Positions 24,883 through 33,287 of a stretch of 64,000 bases of DNA are shown here, piece by piece (within the stretch, counting starts at the first letter, position 1; every line of letters starts with the position of its first letter). Where the stretch lies: contig DHXS01000009.1 in NCBI GenBank assembly GCA_002413795.1, forward strand, positions 103,865 to 167,864, read 5' to 3'. Made by a program: the position numbers and the translations under genes. Under the pieces are notes generated by a model. That model was not told where the DNA came from and did not search any database. It saw only the letters and a program-made list of their open reading frames with translations. The DNA comes from Candidatus Saccharibacteria bacterium UBA5150. Lineage in GTDB: Bacteria; Patescibacteriota; Saccharimonadia; Saccharimonadales; UBA4665.

Positions 24883-25287
24883 TTATGTGCCATGAATGCT
24901 CGTGTTCACCACGTACCGCACCAGGAACTGCGTCAGGGCCACTACGGCAATGCCTATCAAAGCGTAGATTAAGCTGTTCTTGGCCGCGGCGACCCTACTG
25001 GACTCGCCGCCAGAGGTGATGTAGCGGAAACCGCTAATAATAATCATTATTACAGCGACTATTCCAGCAATTACGCTAAGGATTCCAACGGCGTTCGCCA
25101 CGGTATTTTTGAAGGAGCTTGCGTCACAGTGATTACCAGTTGCGCCGAGGCCGCTTAATACCTGGCCTTTGGACGTAGTAGCGGCGGGGCAGCTTGCGCT
25201 CGCGTAGGCTACCGTCGGTACTAATATGGGACCGCTTAATGTTAAGCCCATTATTGCCGCTGTTATATATAGTTTGATTTTGCGCAT
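24883..25287 (-). CDS. T4SS pilin-like protein 2 (VirB2/TrbC type)
   Basis: A 134-residue pilin-type protein with a signal peptide (about 1-30), a Cys-containing head and the two-helix core with the loop GFRYITSGGESSRVAAAKN. It ends in FLVRYVVNTSIHGT. It has a strong AAGGAGGAAAT ribosome site, unlike the leaderless genes, and starts 9 bases after the next pilin gene ends, so it is internal to the operon. The 24750-24882 gap downstream (relative to reading) has only AT-rich sequence and no recognisable element. Confidence 0.85.
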   Translation of the reverse strand: MRKIKLYITAAIMGLTLSGPILVPTVAYASASCPAATTSKGQVLSGLGATGNHCDASSFKNTVANAVGILSVIAGIVAVIMIIISGFRYITSGGESSRVAAAKNSLIYALIGIAVVALTQFLVRYVVNTSIHGT

Positions 25288-25296
25288 ATTTCCTCC

Positions 25297-25719
25297 TTAA
25301 GGGCCGGGGTGTAAAGTTTTCACTACGTAAATTATCAGGGTACGGGCCAACACGATTACCGCTATCCCTATCAGGGCACCGGTGAGTGTCTGGCGGGCGG
25401 CAGTGACTTTGGCGCTATCACCGCCCGCGGTCATGAACCTGATACCACTAACCACAATTAGAATTATGGCAGCCGCACCGGCTATATAGGCCACGATATT
25501 AGTGATGTTGAGTAGTAAACCGTCTTGGCCGGTTAATGGATTGATCGGTTCGCCGGTATTGGGATCCTTTTTGACTTTGGAACTGCAGGCTGCCGATTCA
25601 GAGTTTTGGCCGGAGTTGCAATTGACACCATTAAAGATATCAAAAGCTTGGGTTGGTGCCGGCGCAGCAAAAGATAGAAGACACAACAGACCGAGAGCGG
25701 CCATCCAGCGTTTGATCAT
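25297..25719 (-). CDS. T4SS pilin-like protein 3 (VirB2/TrbC type)
   Basis: A 140-residue member of the same series. It has a signal peptide (about 1-25, ending TQA), a Cys-containing head with a Gly/Asn turn (GVNCNSGQNSESAACSSK) and two helices with the loop GIRFMTAGGDSAKVTAARQ. It ends in TLIIYVVKTLHPGP. The start overlaps the stop of pilin 4 (25716) by four bases, which implies coupled translation. Confidence 0.85.
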   Translation of the reverse strand: MIKRWMAALGLLCLLSFAAPAPTQAFDIFNGVNCNSGQNSESAACSSKVKKDPNTGEPINPLTGQDGLLLNITNIVAYIAGAAAIILIVVSGIRFMTAGGDSAKVTAARQTLTGALIGIAVIVLARTLIIYVVKTLHPGP

Positions 25720-26165
25720 AATTGTCCCCCAACGAAAGCTACTATGGCTTCGGCGGCCAGGGCAATCGCCAATCCAACCAATGCGTAAAGAATTCCGTCT
25801 TTAGCCTTGGAAATTCTTTGCGGATCGCCGGCCGATAGAACGTAGCGCAGGCCGGAAATAACAATCATCAATAGCGCTAGGGCGCCGACAATCTCAAAAA
25901 CTATGGCCACGATTTTTTTCACGTCTTTCTCGCCAGCGCCATGAGTATGGGGCAAGCCGTTGTCGCTAATGGGAGTCGACTTGTCTACGCATCGCGGTGG
26001 TTGAAAGTAATCGTCGAAGCGGGTGCCCGCTGGGCAGTCGCTGGCTTTCGTAGGAGCCGCGGCGCTAGCGACATTGCTCAAAACGGGCATCAAAGAACTG
26101 AGAAACATCAGCAGTAAGAAGGCAATGAGCAACCCCGGGATTTTTAAAAATTTGGGTAGGTACAT
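25716..26165 (-). CDS. T4SS pilin-like protein 4 (VirB2/TrbC type)
   Basis: A 149-residue protein with a signal peptide (about 1-35), an extracytoplasmic head containing two Cys (ASDCPAGTRFDDYFQPPRC) and two helices with the loop GLRYVLSAGDPQRISKAKDG. It ends in IVAFVGGQL. The Cys-x(n)-Cys head suggests a disulfide. It starts 2 bases after pilin 5 ends and overlaps pilin 3 at its 3' end. Confidence 0.84.
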   Translation of the reverse strand: MYLPKFLKIPGLLIAFLLLMFLSSLMPVLSNVASAAAPTKASDCPAGTRFDDYFQPPRCVDKSTPISDNGLPHTHGAGEKDVKKIVAIVFEIVGALALLMIVISGLRYVLSAGDPQRISKAKDGILYALVGLAIALAAEAIVAFVGGQL

Positions 26166-26167
26166 GG

Positions 26168-26554
26168 TCAGCCCCCCAACTTATCACCGAGGAATGATAC
26201 AAAAATAACTGACACTATTGCGATAGCCATTCCCAGCAGAGCATGAATAATCGTGGACTGGGCGTTGGCAGTATCTTCGGGGTTGCCCTGGCTGGCTACA
26301 TAGCGAATAGCTCCATAGAACACGAAGGCTACGGCTACCAGACCGGCAATTCTTAGCAGATCGTCAACCACCGCTAGCAATACTAACGGGGTATCGCTAA
26401 AAATATTAAAGCTTTGCACTTCGCAACCAATAAAATGGCCTGTACCGGTTGCTGCATTATATTTATCATTTATATATTGATACCACGGAATCAAGCCAAA
26501 GAAATGACCGGATGCGCACTCTGCTCCAAAAGTTGTAAGTAGGCTGGTAATCAT
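26168..26554 (-). CDS. T4SS pilin-like protein 5 (VirB2/TrbC type)
   Basis: A 128-residue, more divergent member. It lacks a clear signal peptide: the N-terminus is MITSLLTTFGAECASG, only weakly hydrophobic. Two helices flank the loop AIRYVASQGNPEDTANAQST, which keeps the plan but changes the Gly-Gly to Gln-Gly. It ends in FVSFLGDKLGG. The missing signal may mean a different assembly position, or that the start lies elsewhere. It begins 2 bases after the end of pilin 6. Confidence 0.78.
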   Translation of the reverse strand: MITSLLTTFGAECASGHFFGLIPWYQYINDKYNAATGTGHFIGCEVQSFNIFSDTPLVLLAVVDDLLRIAGLVAVAFVFYGAIRYVASQGNPEDTANAQSTIIHALLGMAIAIVSVIFVSFLGDKLGG

Positions 26555-26556
26555 AG

Positions 26557-27126
26557 TTAAGTCCTGTTAAAAGCTCCCCCGGGCACTATAAACTGCAGGA
26601 ACGCATAAAGGAACAAGTAGGCCAGAATGGCAATGACTGTCTGGGTGATTCGCTGTTTGGCTTTACTGGCTTGCTGTGGGTTACCACCCGAAGTTGAATA
26701 TTGGATGCCGCCCAGAATAATGGAAATAACCGCTATGAAGCCGAAAGCTATGGATAGAAGGTTGACCAACGGGTTGACGTATTTGGTTATTAGATCACAG
26801 CCACTATCCTTCTTGATATCACAATTGGCTGCTGCTGCATTATTCGCTGCGTGAGTGCTATACCCCGCACCTCCGGCTATACAAGTCTTCGCTTTAGAGC
26901 CAAAATTGTCATTGCAAAGCTTGGTATAGTCCTTTTTGCCAGCCGCCCAGTCATAACCGTGCTCGCAGGCAGTACGTTCATCCTTGGTATTATTGCTTTT
27001 TACGCTTTTACAGTAATCAGCAGCGGTGCTGGCGGCGTGAGCCACACCCACAACAAAGACGTTCGCGGCCAACACAAGCACCGCGGTGCTGGCGGCTAGC
27101 AGAATGTTTTTGAAAACTTTTGGCAT
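26557..27126 (-). CDS. T4SS pilin-like protein 6, larger Cys-rich copy (VirB2/TrbC type)
   Basis: A 189-residue member with the largest head domain. The signal peptide (about 1-32, ending AHA) leads to a 95-residue head carrying six or more Cys (YCKSVKS, TACEHGYDW, LCNDNF, TCIAGG, NCDI, GCDL), which probably form disulfides. Two helices follow, with the loop GIQYSTSGGNPQQASKAKQR, then FIVPGGAFNRT. It is the first gene of the leftward pilin series. A TATAAG-type -10 lies about 30 bases upstream in the shared region with the VirB6 gene. Confidence 0.82.
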   Translation of the reverse strand: MPKVFKNILLAASTAVLVLAANVFVVGVAHAASTAADYCKSVKSNNTKDERTACEHGYDWAAGKKDYTKLCNDNFGSKAKTCIAGGAGYSTHAANNAAAANCDIKKDSGCDLITKYVNPLVNLLSIAFGFIAVISIILGGIQYSTSGGNPQQASKAKQRITQTVIAILAYLFLYAFLQFIVPGGAFNRT

Positions 27127-27260
27127 AACATTTTGGTGTGAAAAATAAACTTCTTATAGTATGCACTGGGCAGGCCGCGTTTGCAAGGCCGGCAAAGAGC
27201 CGCAACAGGTTATCGCCAAGACACCGCTTATGCTATAGTAAATGCTGTTAAGCAGTCAAA
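27127..27260. promoter_or_regulatory. Divergent promoter region between pilin array and VirB6-like gene
   Basis: The 134 bases carry a plus-strand extended -10 (TGCTATAGT, hexamer 27234-27239), about 21 bases before the VirB6 ATG, and a minus-strand TATA block near 27155-27160 for the pilin series. Both halves of the T4SS locus thus start from one intergenic space and could be regulated together. No operator was recognised. Confidence 0.45.
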
Positions 27261-30200
27261 ATGAAACACCGTGTGAAACAGCTTATAAAAACCCTTGTCC
27301 CTCGCTCCAGGCCAATTTTTCTGTGCCTGATTTTGGCCGTATTTTTGTGGCAACCTAATGTGCTAGCAGACTCTCTTCCCATTGTTACCCCCGGTGGCAA
27401 TATATCTGTATCCCCAGCGCCCCAAACTAAGATGAACTATAGCGACGCTGCTACGATTCACCTTACTCTCAACTTGCAGGTTCAGGATAAACAAAATACT
27501 TCTTTTTCATATAATTTTGATGGTGCTACTCCTACGGGTACTTTTACGGATAGTAAAATCTTCGATAGCAACCATGAGTACGACCTGGCCGGCTGTCATA
27601 AATCAACAATAACAGTGGGCAGTCTAGGCTCTGCTGACGCAAAATTAGACCTGTGGACACAAGATACTGGTACAAACAAATGTACTGAAATAAAATACTC
27701 CGCCAAAGTTGACAACACCGACGCCGGTAAGACAGCCTTTGTGAGGAGTAGCGCTGATACAATCACCATGCAGCCAGAGGAAGATCATGTAGCTGTAATC
27801 TTGAAGGTAAACACTAATAATTCGAAAGAATTCAAAGTCACAGGCGTCAAAGATACAGGACTTGTTGGGAATGTCTGTGATGAATTAGGTCCTCTAGAAT
27901 CTTGTCACGACATCTCTGATGTAACTCTAACTCTACAGGACAAGAAGCACGGCTCAGTAACTATAAAAAGTTACACTAAATCCAGTGATCCCTTACACAA
28001 TCCCACTATAACTAAAACTTTCAGCGTAATAATTGCCGATTCATCTGCTGATGGGGCCGCGGCGCAGGGAGCTAACACGCCGGGCAGTGGTAGCAAGGAC
28101 CTGGGCTGTGATGCATCGTTCAGCAATCCGCTTACCTGGATAATCTGCCCGGTTATTGATATATTGGACGGCACTATCGAGGTCGTTGACGGCTGGATTA
28201 CGGATGAGCTTACTATCCCGCCAAACGAGATATTCTGCACCAATAATGATGTCTGCGGGGCTTACCACGCGGCCTGGTCGTCATTTCGGGACATAGCCTT
28301 GGGCTTAATGGCAATCGCCGGGCTTGTAATAGTCATAGCCGAAGCTTTGGGCCTGGAAATATTAGACGCCTATACTATTCGCAAAACCCTGCCCAGGCTT
28401 TTGGTAGCCGCTATTGCCATAACATTGTCGTGGCCATTAATGAAGTTCGCTGTTACGCTCAGCAATGATTTGGGCGCTGGCGTTAAGTATCTTATAGACG
28501 CGCCGTTTTCTAGTTTGGGCGGCAAAGTACACCTGGATTTTAGCCAGAGTCCATTTGGCCATATAGGTTCCTTCTTTTTCGGTGGGGCGGCTTTTGCTGC
28601 CGCGATCGCCAGCGCAGTCATCTTTATAGGCATTATCCTGTCGCTTGTAGGAACGGCGGCTTTGGCCGTCTTTGTGGCCATACTGGTACTGGTCTTGCGA
28701 CAGATCGCGGTAATATTGCTCATACTTATAGCGCCCATAGCGATTGTGTTTTACATACTGCCGAATACCTCAAGATTTTATAAGTTGTGGTGGGAGTCGT
28801 TTATCAAAGCCCTGCTTATGTTCCCGCTGATAATCGGCTTTATCGCCGCCGGGCGGGCCTTTTCGTTTGTGTCGCTTGCTAATCCTGATAATCCTCTTCT
28901 TAATCAAATAATAGGCTTCCTGGCTTACTTTGCGCCCTACTTTATGATCCCGATCACATTTAAGCTTGCCGGCGGCGCAATGAGCAGTATCGGTGGCTTC
29001 GTCAACCAGCGCGCTCAGGGCGGCTTCCAGGGCTTGCGTCAGAACCGCGCCAACCAAGTCAAGAAAAAACTGGCTGCCGGTCGACAGCGAGCCCTGGGCG
29101 CCAGGGTCTTCAAAAATGCGCCTCTAAACTCACGGCGAGAAAAGGTAAACAGTGCCATACAATCGGCCGCCTTGCTGGGCCAGGCTGGCAAAAACCCCCT
29201 CCGTATGGCTGATCGAATAAGGGCGGCAAAGGGAACTGCAAACTTTAGTAACGCCCTACAGGGTCTAGAGAATTCCAAAGCTTTCGCAATGCTTAAGGGC
29301 GATGATGAGGCGTCTCACGCAATCTTACATGGTAGGGGTACTCGAGCCGATCGAATGGCCTGGCTTAGAGCAAAAGGATTCGACGAAGAGACCGCCAAAC
29401 AGAAGAATGCTCATATTGAAAATGTACTTGCCGCGGCCGAACAGGAAGGACTGAGCCCGCAATCGATAAGGCAGGCTGCTGTCTTAAGCGCAGTTCAGGC
29501 TAGTACGTCATATGACACAGACCCAGTCACTGGCGAAAGGGGCGTCGGCAAGTTGCTTAGTGACATTGACATGGCTTCTGGAGGTGACGAACAGACCAGA
29601 GCACAGATGGTAGGACGTGTTAAGCAGCTCGCATCGCAGGCTGGCCGAGGGGACCTGTCAGCGCCCTTCAGTGATGAATTCAAGACCTCGAGGAATATCG
29701 CTATGCAGGCTATTAACAGCACCGCCCCCAACTCAGAAGCCAGGAGGGACGCAATTCAGCAAGCTAATGCTGCCCTAACCGACAAAATTATCGACGTGGA
29801 GGGCCCCGGTTTCGTATTGGGTGGCAAGGGCCGGATGGTTGAAGAACTAATGCCGGCCCTGCAGCGTCGCATCCAAAGAGCTGCCCAAAATGTTGAAGCC
29901 GCAAACCTCAGTGAAACTGGAACGGTTGATATTACAGACGGTGAAGGCAACGTACGCACGCTGACCGCCGATGATGCAAATCGCGAAATGCGAGAGGTTC
30001 TGGCGTCGACAGCTGGCCTACATGACTTAGTTTCTCAGATAAGCCCAGAGAAGGGACGCTTGTTAGCAAGCGGGCTTTTGACTCACAATATACCGGGCTT
30101 TGCAACTACCGTTGAGCAAGAAATTGATAGTTTCCAAATGGATCCTGAATTTGTACGTATGCGCGGCGCGTATGAACGAAACCTTGCAAGGCAAGCAGGA

Positions 30201-30302
30201 GGAAACACAGGAGGCATGGATCCAGCGGAAGCTGCTCGACTTCAGCAACTGGCTGGAGGACAACCTCCCATACCACCGGTCGAGGGATCCACTCCTGGCT
30301 AA
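27261..30302 (+). CDS. VirB6/TrbL-like T4SS inner-membrane protein
   Basis: A 1013-residue protein: signal peptide (about 1-36), an exported beta-rich domain (about 37-290), a Cys pair before the membrane part (LTWIICPVIDIL), six or so membrane helices (about 345-600), and a long cytoplasmic tail (about 605-1013) rich in Gln, Arg and Ala. The order and size of the helical part fit VirB6/TrbL, the translocation channel of T4SS. The exported head and 400-residue tail are large additions compared with classic VirB6 (about 300 residues) but are common in CPR-type systems. Codon use in the head and tail is more A/T-rich than in neighbouring housekeeping genes. The TM core is the firm part; the rest is unassigned. 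Confidence 0.8.
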   Translation: MKHRVKQLIKTLVPRSRPIFLCLILAVFLWQPNVLADSLPIVTPGGNISVSPAPQTKMNYSDAATIHLTLNLQVQDKQNTSFSYNFDGATPTGTFTDSKIFDSNHEYDLAGCHKSTITVGSLGSADAKLDLWTQDTGTNKCTEIKYSAKVDNTDAGKTAFVRSSADTITMQPEEDHVAVILKVNTNNSKEFKVTGVKDTGLVGNVCDELGPLESCHDISDVTLTLQDKKHGSVTIKSYTKSSDPLHNPTITKTFSVIIADSSADGAAAQGANTPGSGSKDLGCDASFSNPLTWIICPVIDILDGTIEVVDGWITDELTIPPNEIFCTNNDVCGAYHAAWSSFRDIALGLMAIAGLVIVIAEALGLEILDAYTIRKTLPRLLVAAIAITLSWPLMKFAVTLSNDLGAGVKYLIDAPFSSLGGKVHLDFSQSPFGHIGSFFFGGAAFAAAIASAVIFIGIILSLVGTAALAVFVAILVLVLRQIAVILLILIAPIAIVFYILPNTSRFYKLWWESFIKALLMFPLIIGFIAAGRAFSFVSLANPDNPLLNQIIGFLAYFAPYFMIPITFKLAGGAMSSIGGFVNQRAQGGFQGLRQNRANQVKKKLAAGRQRALGARVFKNAPLNSRREKVNSAIQSAALLGQAGKNPLRMADRIRAAKGTANFSNALQGLENSKAFAMLKGDDEASHAILHGRGTRADRMAWLRAKGFDEETAKQKNAHIENVLAAAEQEGLSPQSIRQAAVLSAVQASTSYDTDPVTGERGVGKLLSDIDMASGGDEQTRAQMVGRVKQLASQAGRGDLSAPFSDEFKTSRNIAMQAINSTAPNSEARRDAIQQANAALTDKIIDVEGPGFVLGGKGRMVEELMPALQRRIQRAAQNVEAANLSETGTVDITDGEGNVRTLTADDANREMREVLASTAGLHDLVSQISPEKGRLLASGLLTHNIPGFATTVEQEIDSFQMDPEFVRMRGAYERNLARQAGGNTGGMDPAEAARLQQLAGGQPPIPPVEGSTPG

Positions 30303-30321
30303 TGAGCGGGCACAAAATCAA

Positions 30322-30350
30322 TTGACATTTTACCCTGATTATGCTAATGT
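30322..30350 (+). promoter_or_regulatory. Full promoter TTGACA-N17-TAATGT with TGn extension
   Basis: A perfect -35 (30322-30327), 17-base spacer and TAATGT (30345-30350) with TG at 30342-30343, ending exactly 6 bases before the ATG at 30357. This is the clearest case in the window of a -35/-10 pair driving a leaderless message. It lies inside the T4SS locus, so the following gene can be expressed apart from VirB6. Confidence 0.75.
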
Positions 30351-30356
30351 TTATAT

Positions 30357-31142
30357 ATGTCTGGCTACCAAGATCACACTGGCGCACATTCTCCTCGAAC
30401 TTCTGAGGCTTTCACGCCTGTTACCAGAAAATCAACTGCTCCTGCCTTCAAAAGTCCGGAGCTTTCAGTACCTATACCAAGAGAGGTTGTGCCTGGTCCT
30501 GACGACCTAGATTATCCAGACATAGAAACGGCCTTTGATCCCCACGCGATTGTTGCTGGCGGGCAGCTGCCTGAAGTTCGTCCCTTCTTCGCTGATACAC
30601 GCGCCCGCATGGCGGAATGGCGTGCCGGAAGGATACAAAAAAAGCTAGAGGGCTTGGCTCAGGAACAGAAGCAGCTCCGATATATTGGCGAGAGAGTCAT
30701 ACAGGGCAAAGGCTATCTATCGTTAAATCCCGAAGGACTTCCCGCGGATACTGATAGGCCACACAGATCATTGGAGACAGGCCCTGGTGCACGTTTGGAT
30801 AGGATTCAAAAGCGCCGTATGAATGTCGGAAGAACCGCACTTCAAATAGCGGCCGCACATCCAGAGGTTGTGGGAAGTAAGCAAACTCTTAGGCCGTTCT
30901 TTCGCGAATATGACAAAGGCCCAGATGGCCGAATGCAACGATCCTGGGGTGAGCGCTTGGCTCTTGGCACATCCGCTCGCAAATTCCGCAACAACGAGAG
31001 AATGCAAAGGCTTTTCTACGATAGGCTATTCAAGCACGTTGTGACTAAGCCCAGCCGTGATGCTCATGGGCTCCCAGAAAGACGTGATAAGTTAACCCTT
31101 AGGGCCGAAGCCCTGCGTAGGCACGCTTCCTCTGATGAGTAG
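30357..31142 (+). CDS. Basic cytoplasmic protein of the T4SS locus, function unknown
   Basis: A 261-residue protein with no signal or membrane helix, rich in Arg, Glu and Pro. Residues 1-75 look disordered, and residues about 80-261 are helical with many Arg (ARMAEWRAGRIQKKLEGL, LDRIQKRRMNVGRTALQI). No family recognised. It lies between the VirB6-like and PrgI-like genes and has its own consensus promoter, so it may be a T4SS accessory or effector-type protein (inference). The Arg-rich helices could bind nucleic acid. Confidence 0.7.
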   Translation: MSGYQDHTGAHSPRTSEAFTPVTRKSTAPAFKSPELSVPIPREVVPGPDDLDYPDIETAFDPHAIVAGGQLPEVRPFFADTRARMAEWRAGRIQKKLEGLAQEQKQLRYIGERVIQGKGYLSLNPEGLPADTDRPHRSLETGPGARLDRIQKRRMNVGRTALQIAAAHPEVVGSKQTLRPFFREYDKGPDGRMQRSWGERLALGTSARKFRNNERMQRLFYDRLFKHVVTKPSRDAHGLPERRDKLTLRAEALRRHASSDE

Positions 31143-31211
31143 GCCTGCGAACTTCGCGAAACCGCCCGGCTGTTAGGCCACTAAAAACTCTTAGAACATT
31201 GCCGCTAATGC

Positions 31212-31217
31212 TATAAT
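31212..31217 (+). promoter_or_regulatory. Extended -10 (TGCTATAAT) before the PrgI-like gene
   Basis: A perfect TATAAT with TGn extension, 9 bases before the GTG start at 31227, without a Shine-Dalgarno site. A TTAGAA (31191-31196) is a possible poor -35 at 15 bases. Confidence 0.55.
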
Positions 31218-31226
31218 TAAGGCGTT

Positions 31227-32297
31227 GTGGCAACATACAAACTGATTCAGGATATTGAGGCTGAGGATAAAATCCTTGGGCCGCTGACGCTCAGGCAGTT
31301 TATTTTCGCGCTGATCTCTATTTTTTTCTTTTACATCTGCTTTATTTTGCTGACCAAGGGCGGTGTCTACTTCTTGGCGGTGTTTTTGCCGCCGGCCCTC
31401 TTTTTTGGTTTTTTTGCCCTGCCGTTTGGCCGCGACCAGCCGACCGAGATTTGGGCGCTGGCTAAACTGCGCTACTGGTTCAAGCCCCGTCGGCGGATTT
31501 GGGACCAGAGCGGCGTTAAAGAACTGGTGACCATCACGGTGCCCAAAAAAGTCGAGCGGGTGCTGAGCAACGGTCTGAGCCAAACGGAAGTTAAGAGCCG
31601 CCTGCAGGCCTTGGCCAATACCATCGACAGCCGCGGTTGGGCCATTAAGAATGTTGACGCTTATGTATCGCCGACCGTGATGTCGGGTAGTAGCGACCGC
31701 CTGCTGGACATTGGCGCTATGCCGCAGGCCGTGTCGGATGATGATATCGTGCCGGCCGATGATATGCTGGATGCCGGCAGCAATCCAATTGCCCAACAGT
31801 TTGAAAGTATGATCACGCGTTCCAGTCGGGATCACCGGCAACAGTTGATCGATACGCTTAACGACGTGCGGGCCAAAGACGCCGCTTCGCCGGCGGCCGA
31901 TTACTGGTTTATGAACGGTAGTGCGGTCCCGGCAGCGGCGCCGGCAATTCCGACCGCTGTATCTATTCCGGCGCCCATAGTTACTGCTCCCCCCGAAACT
32001 CAGTCGGCACCATTGCCGACCATGGAAGATGACGCCGGCGAGGCGGTATTGTCGGCCCAATTGCATGCCCAGTCCCAAGAGTCGACGCCCTACGAAAATA
32101 TGCGCACCGTTCAGCCGCTGGCAGTAGCGCCGTCCGCACCCCAAGTACCGGTGACGCCACCAGCGGTGACACCACCGGCCGACCCTGCTATACTATCCTT
32201 GGCAAATAACGACGATTTCAACGTGGCAACGCTGGCCCGCGAAGCCAAGAAAGCCAAGGGCGATACGGGGGATGAAGTTGTCATCCCGCTGCACTAA
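31227..32297 (+). CDS. PrgI/VirB3-like T4SS membrane protein
   Basis: A 356-residue protein starting with GTG. Residues about 1-75 are the PrgI family core: MATYKLIQDIEAEDKILGPL, two close helices (about 24-45 and 50-70), then PFGRDQPTEIWALAKLRYWF, which is the conserved signature. PrgI is the VirB3-like partner of VirB4 in Gram-positive type T4SS. The remaining 280 residues are a cytoplasmic extension (helical to about 130, then Ala/Pro/Val-rich and probably disordered) not found in classic PrgI. The promoter lies 9 bases upstream, and a VirB4-type pair follows. Confidence 0.85.
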   Translation: MATYKLIQDIEAEDKILGPLTLRQFIFALISIFFFYICFILLTKGGVYFLAVFLPPALFFGFFALPFGRDQPTEIWALAKLRYWFKPRRRIWDQSGVKELVTITVPKKVERVLSNGLSQTEVKSRLQALANTIDSRGWAIKNVDAYVSPTVMSGSSDRLLDIGAMPQAVSDDDIVPADDMLDAGSNPIAQQFESMITRSSRDHRQQLIDTLNDVRAKDAASPAADYWFMNGSAVPAAAPAIPTAVSIPAPIVTAPPETQSAPLPTMEDDAGEAVLSAQLHAQSQESTPYENMRTVQPLAVAPSAPQVPVTPPAVTPPADPAILSLANNDDFNVATLAREAKKAKGDTGDEVVIPLH

Positions 32298-32351
32298 AGC
32301 CCCGTTGGCAATCGACGTCCGATCATGAAACAAAAGGTGGGTTAATTAATC

Positions 32352-33287
32352 ATGGATCCCTCGGCACCGAATCAACCAGGCACCAATCCGGCCGGTGGGC
32401 AGGCGCCGCCCCAGGCCGCCCCGCCTGCCCAGCCGGTGCAACCCACTCAGCCTTATGCCGGCCAAGCGCCGCTGATACCGGGGCAGTCCATCCCGCCGGC
32501 CGACAACAGCCGGCCTTTCACGGTGGCCGATCCGAACCAGCCTAAGGCCAAGAAAGCGGTTCGGCCTAACAGCACCCAGAACTCCTTGCAAATCGCCGAG
32601 GTCCGCGATGGTATCGTTATCATGAACGACGGTTCGTACCGCTCGGTGGTGATGGTTAAGAGCATCAACTTTGACCTGATGAGTCCCCAGGAGCAGGAAG
32701 CCGTCGAATACAGCTACCAGGGCTTTCTGAACTCGCTTTATTTCCCGATCCAGATCTTTCTGCGTTCCCAGAAAGTCGACTTGCGGCCTTACATCGAAAG
32801 GCTCGACAAGATCCGTACCGAGCACGACAATATGCTGTTGGCCCTGCTGATGGAAGATTACATCGGCTACATTGGCTCGCTAAGCGAACAGACCAACATC
32901 ATGGATAAGAAATTCTACGTGGTGGTGCCGTTCTTTCCCGTGGTTGATGTTCAGAAGGGAATCGCGCAAAGCAAAAACTTCCTGGCCGGGCTGGGCGGGG
33001 TTTTTAAGCCGAAGGAACAACACGTCACCATTAACGAGCCCGAGCTGGAGAACGCCAAAACCGAGTTGCGCAACCGGGTTCAGGCCGTACTGGCCGGCCT
33101 TCTGCAATGCAGTATTCAGGGCCTGCCGCTGGATACCCAGGAGCTTATTGAGCTTTACTACGACACCTACAACCCCGATACGGCCACCCGGCAGAAGCTC
33201 AAAGACTTTGGCAATCTGACGGCCGATGTCATCACCAAGGGTGAAGGCTCGGCGCCTCAGGCCCACTTACAAAGGGAGCTCCAGTAA
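32352..33287 (+). CDS. TraC/VirB4 N-terminal-domain protein of the T4SS locus
   Basis: A 311-residue protein. After a Pro/Gln/Ala-rich N-terminus (about 1-75) comes a domain resembling the N-terminal part of TraC/VirB4 proteins: NDGSYRSVVMVKSINFDLM, YQGFLNSLYFPIQIFLRS and NIMDKKFYVVVPFFP. It has no Walker motifs, so it is not an ATPase by itself. An AAGGTGGG site lies before the start. The stop overlaps the start of the VirB4 ATPase gene by one base (TAATG), so the two are coupled and probably form one complex. That it is an added VirB4-like subunit, and not a broken gene, is suggested by the complete N-terminal region of the next gene. Confidence 0.8.
   Translation: MDPSAPNQPGTNPAGGQAPPQAAPPAQPVQPTQPYAGQAPLIPGQSIPPADNSRPFTVADPNQPKAKKAVRPNSTQNSLQIAEVRDGIVIMNDGSYRSVVMVKSINFDLMSPQEQEAVEYSYQGFLNSLYFPIQIFLRSQKVDLRPYIERLDKIRTEHDNMLLALLMEDYIGYIGSLSEQTNIMDKKFYVVVPFFPVVDVQKGIAQSKNFLAGLGGVFKPKEQHVTINEPELENAKTELRNRVQAVLAGLLQCSIQGLPLDTQELIELYYDTYNPDTATRQKLKDFGNLTADVITKGEGSAPQAHLQRELQ

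Noticed and set aside
31191..32144. Long minus-strand open frame of 317 residues opposite the PrgI-like gene
   Set aside because: It is antisense to the PrgI-like gene and is rich in Gly, Arg and His as expected from GC-rich complement; it has no start signals.
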